From NCBI GenBank assembly GCA_963971405.1, contig OZ020490.1, forward strand, positions 33,133,464-33,197,463: a DNA stretch of 64,000 nucleotides, read 5' to 3'. Position 1 is the stretch's first letter. Each line of letters starts with the position of its first letter. This DNA is from Psococerastis gibbosa. Lineage: Eukaryota > Arthropoda > Insecta > Psocodea > Psocidae. This document shows, one piece after another, positions 61,454-64,000 of this stretch. Both the position numbers and the translations under genes were made by a program. The notes under the pieces are model-generated. The model saw only the letters and a list, made by a program, of their open reading frames with translations. It had not been told where the DNA came from and did not search any database.

Positions 61454-61740
61454 CAGGGCTTCCCAAACTTTTTTTCCGTGGACCACCATGGCTTTGACAG
61501 GAAAATCTTTAAATTCTAAGATCAAGATCAAGTAGGAAGTGCCTACAACTAATATTTGATTAATTGTTTAGGACTGGTATCGGTCGGATTTTATAGTCCA
61601 GTGCCAAGATTTACTGTATTTTATTTCAAATTTCCAATAACTGAGCTGTTTTTTTTTTATTTCAAACATTAGCCCGTGGACCTCTTGATATATGTCTGTG
61701 GACCTCCGGTGGTCCATGGATCACAGTTTGGGAACCCCTG
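61454..61740. mobile_element. hAT MITE, same family
   Basis: 287 bp, CAGGGCTTCCCAAACTTTTT to CAGTTTGGGAACCCCTG. Flanks TTCTATAG and TTCAAAAG match at 6 of 8 bases, so it is an older copy than 46696-47003. Confidence 0.8.
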
Positions 61741-64000
61741 TTCAAAAGCAACAATATTTCTGGTGCACAAATGCAAATTGAATGTTTTATATGAATTTTT
61801 CACCCCTTTGCGGCTTTGGCACAAGATACTAATTAATTTCGCAAAAAATACCCAGGCCTCCGTTGTTTACAAAATATTTCGAAAACTTGACCTTAATCAT
61901 GCCTTCAATTTAATAATGTTTTATTTGTTTCAAATATTTGCTATCGTGAAATCTTCCTTGACGATAAATTTTGTTATTTACAAATTCCCTTAAAATACAT
62001 CAAATTCAAAACCCATCAACAACCAGTTAGAGGCAGGCATTGTGTTAATCCTACAAAATGTTTTCCAAAAATATTGAAAATTTTTTGTTGCAAAATGAAC
62101 GTGAAAAGACATTTCATGTTCAAGCGACATTCGTATCCAAGGCTTTCCTGACTCTTTGATTGATTAATTGCTTTCAAAATTCAACAACTTGTTCGTTTAA
62201 CTCTGTCTTTGTTTGTTTCACTTTTGACATGTCTAGCAAAAAAGAAATATTTTCAACCCAATTAATCATGTATTGTGTTGGAAACCGTCGAGAAAGACGT
62301 TTTTAGTTATGTCGATATTCAAAGCTTTCATAGAGTTTTTTTCATGAATGCAAGAATTTATTGTGTTTTAACTTTGCCTTTTGTAAGCCTAACTTTACAC
62401 ATTTCTAGTCTAAAAAAATTAATTTCATCTCAATCAATGATGTTCATTTTCGAAAAAGGCGTAGAAAAACGGTTCAAATGATTTTAGCATCTAACGCTTT
62501 TAAAGTTTTTACGGATGATCGAGTTCTCCCATAAATGGCTACTTTCTTTAAACTTTGCCCTTTTTATTCTTACTTTTCACACTTTCAAGCTAAAAAATCG
62601 TCCTTTTTACTCAATCAATCAATGGGTTTCTCAAAATTTCCTAAATTAGACATACAATAAATTTAACACGAAAAACGGGCACTAAGTCAAAAGGCTTCTG
62701 TTAACGAGGTTTCACAATTTAAAAAATAATTATACTAGATGACTAGATAACACGACTAGTTTATGTATATATTCAAAAGATATGAGATCAAAAGACTTAG
62801 AGCCTACAATCTATCATAAAAGCAAAATTTGGCAAACTATGGACAACATTATTGCTATTTCCGCAGAAGAAATAACATAGTTTCCAAATCGTTAATCGTT
62901 CGAAAAAAATCGTTGCATTTTTTCGCAGTCGTAATGAAAACCGTTTTGGTTGTTTAATCACCTGGCATTTGATATGGCGAATTTGTTTGTATGTTGTATG
63001 TTGTATAAATCTGCTGAGTAGAACCTAAACTACAGTAAAATTTATAACTATTGTGTTATATTAATGTAAACACATAATAAGTCATCATGGATGAATTGTT
63101 GCGCAGACGGAAATTTTATCCGTGAACTTTATACTGTTACACTGGTCACTATGTGTACTTTCAAACAACGGCTAGGTTCGTAATATCCTGGCTAGGTATA
63201 TAATATGAGTGAGTGACTGATAAAAATGAATGCATGTGTTTATGCAAAATAGGTGCTAAAAGGTGAGCAAAATCACTTGATGTAAGAAAATAATATGCAA
63301 CCGTAAATTTTTTCGAATAAAATACGTACAAAAGGAATGGGAAAAGTTTAAGTCTAAATGCTGTATACAATGTACTAGCATTCGGTCGTTAATAAAGACT
63401 TAGCAATTCAAGAGTACCTATCGAAGGATATAGAAATATTTTGTAACAATATTATAATATTATTATAATATTAATTAGAAATTAAAATACAGTACCTTAG
63501 GTTAATAATTACCAGTCACTACTTAAAGGATTCTGACAAATTGGTATAATACTCGCACAATGCGAGCGTTTTGCAATAATGTAATTATTTGTGGTACGGT
63601 AAGTATGCACCGGCTGTGCTAAAAAGGCCTGCGTCATTTTATAAGGTGGCATATCTAGAAAGATGTTCTGGAGTACCATCAGTACGAATCTATGACAAAT
63701 ACAGCTTATGAACATAGCGAAAGATACTTCTGTTAGGTTTTGAAATGTAAGAAGGTGAATTGTTGATAGAAATTATGCTATCCGTATGCTACAGTGAAGT
63801 ATTAATTCACAAAGATTTACTATGAGTTAGGTATAGGCTGTGAATGCAGACTTAACGTATGAACACTTAATGTTACATACAATTTTTATACGCAAGGGAG
63901 TGGCGTACATTTATTGCACAGCCTTTGATGAAATACATTTTCAAGCAGCTCCAAATGTAAAAGCCAATCTTCTTTCGTAAAAGTAGAATGTTAATATTAT

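Larger units (their letters stand above)
53104..64000. other. Region upstream of the first visible ankyrin exon
   Basis: The preceding ankyrin exon (ZU5-N to the start of ZU5-C, with the family FPEGALTKRI region) should lie upstream on the minus strand but was not found by eye, so this is probably another long intron. It contains hAT MITEs, foldbacks, a LINE remnant, SINEs and a pair of unclassified repeats. Nothing is seen in about 55050-55670, 55930-57290, 58800-59400, 59515-60340, 60960-61450 and 61745-64000. Confidence 0.6.

Overview
This is a 64-kb piece of an AT-rich animal (metazoan) nuclear genome. It holds part of one gene, an ankyrin on the minus strand; the rest is intronic or intergenic DNA packed with transposon remnants. 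The layout, with a giant tail exon after the death domain, matches what is known of invertebrate giant ankyrins (Drosophila Ank2-L/XL, C. elegans UNC-44). In vertebrates the giant exon lies between the UPA and death domains. An invertebrate, probably a protostome and possibly an arthropod, is the best guess. The species cannot be told from the sequence.

The gene reads from high to low coordinates. Eleven exons were rebuilt from homology, GT/AG splice sites and codon phase, and all ten junctions stay in frame: ZU5-C (52899-53103); end of ZU5-C and start of UPA (39989-40178); UPA (39242-39377, 38804-38986, 38489-38624); death domain (38002-38205, 37441-37563); three acidic linker exons (36673-36848, 34756-35233, 34566-34631); and, after a 20.6-kb intron, one giant exon from 13957 to the left edge. 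The giant exon is open for at least 4,651 codons and leaves the window still open. Its first 4.8 kb (about 1,600 residues) is non-repetitive, charged sequence. The remaining 9.15 kb is about 40 degenerate copies of a Val/Glu/Ser/Thr-rich repeat with a full-length period near 87 residues. The non-repetitive part has a WVIL motif in an acidic context that looks like the Atg8/LC3-binding motif of vertebrate giant ankyrins. The ankyrin repeats, ZU5-N, start codon and the end of the tail lie outside the window or were not found.

The introns and the 10.9 kb upstream of the first visible exon carry at least seven copies of one tRNA-derived SINE, two of a second SINE sharing its central domain, LINE 3'-end remnants (one amplified into a 157-bp minisatellite), many hAT-type MITEs with 8-bp target duplications (several with long G or C runs inside their ends), a Mutator-like MITE with 9-bp duplications, foldback elements (one with two 250-bp arms about 99% identical), and a 5'-truncated histone H2B retrocopy between two exact 17-bp repeats. 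No functional RNA gene, second protein-coding gene or CRISPR array was found.
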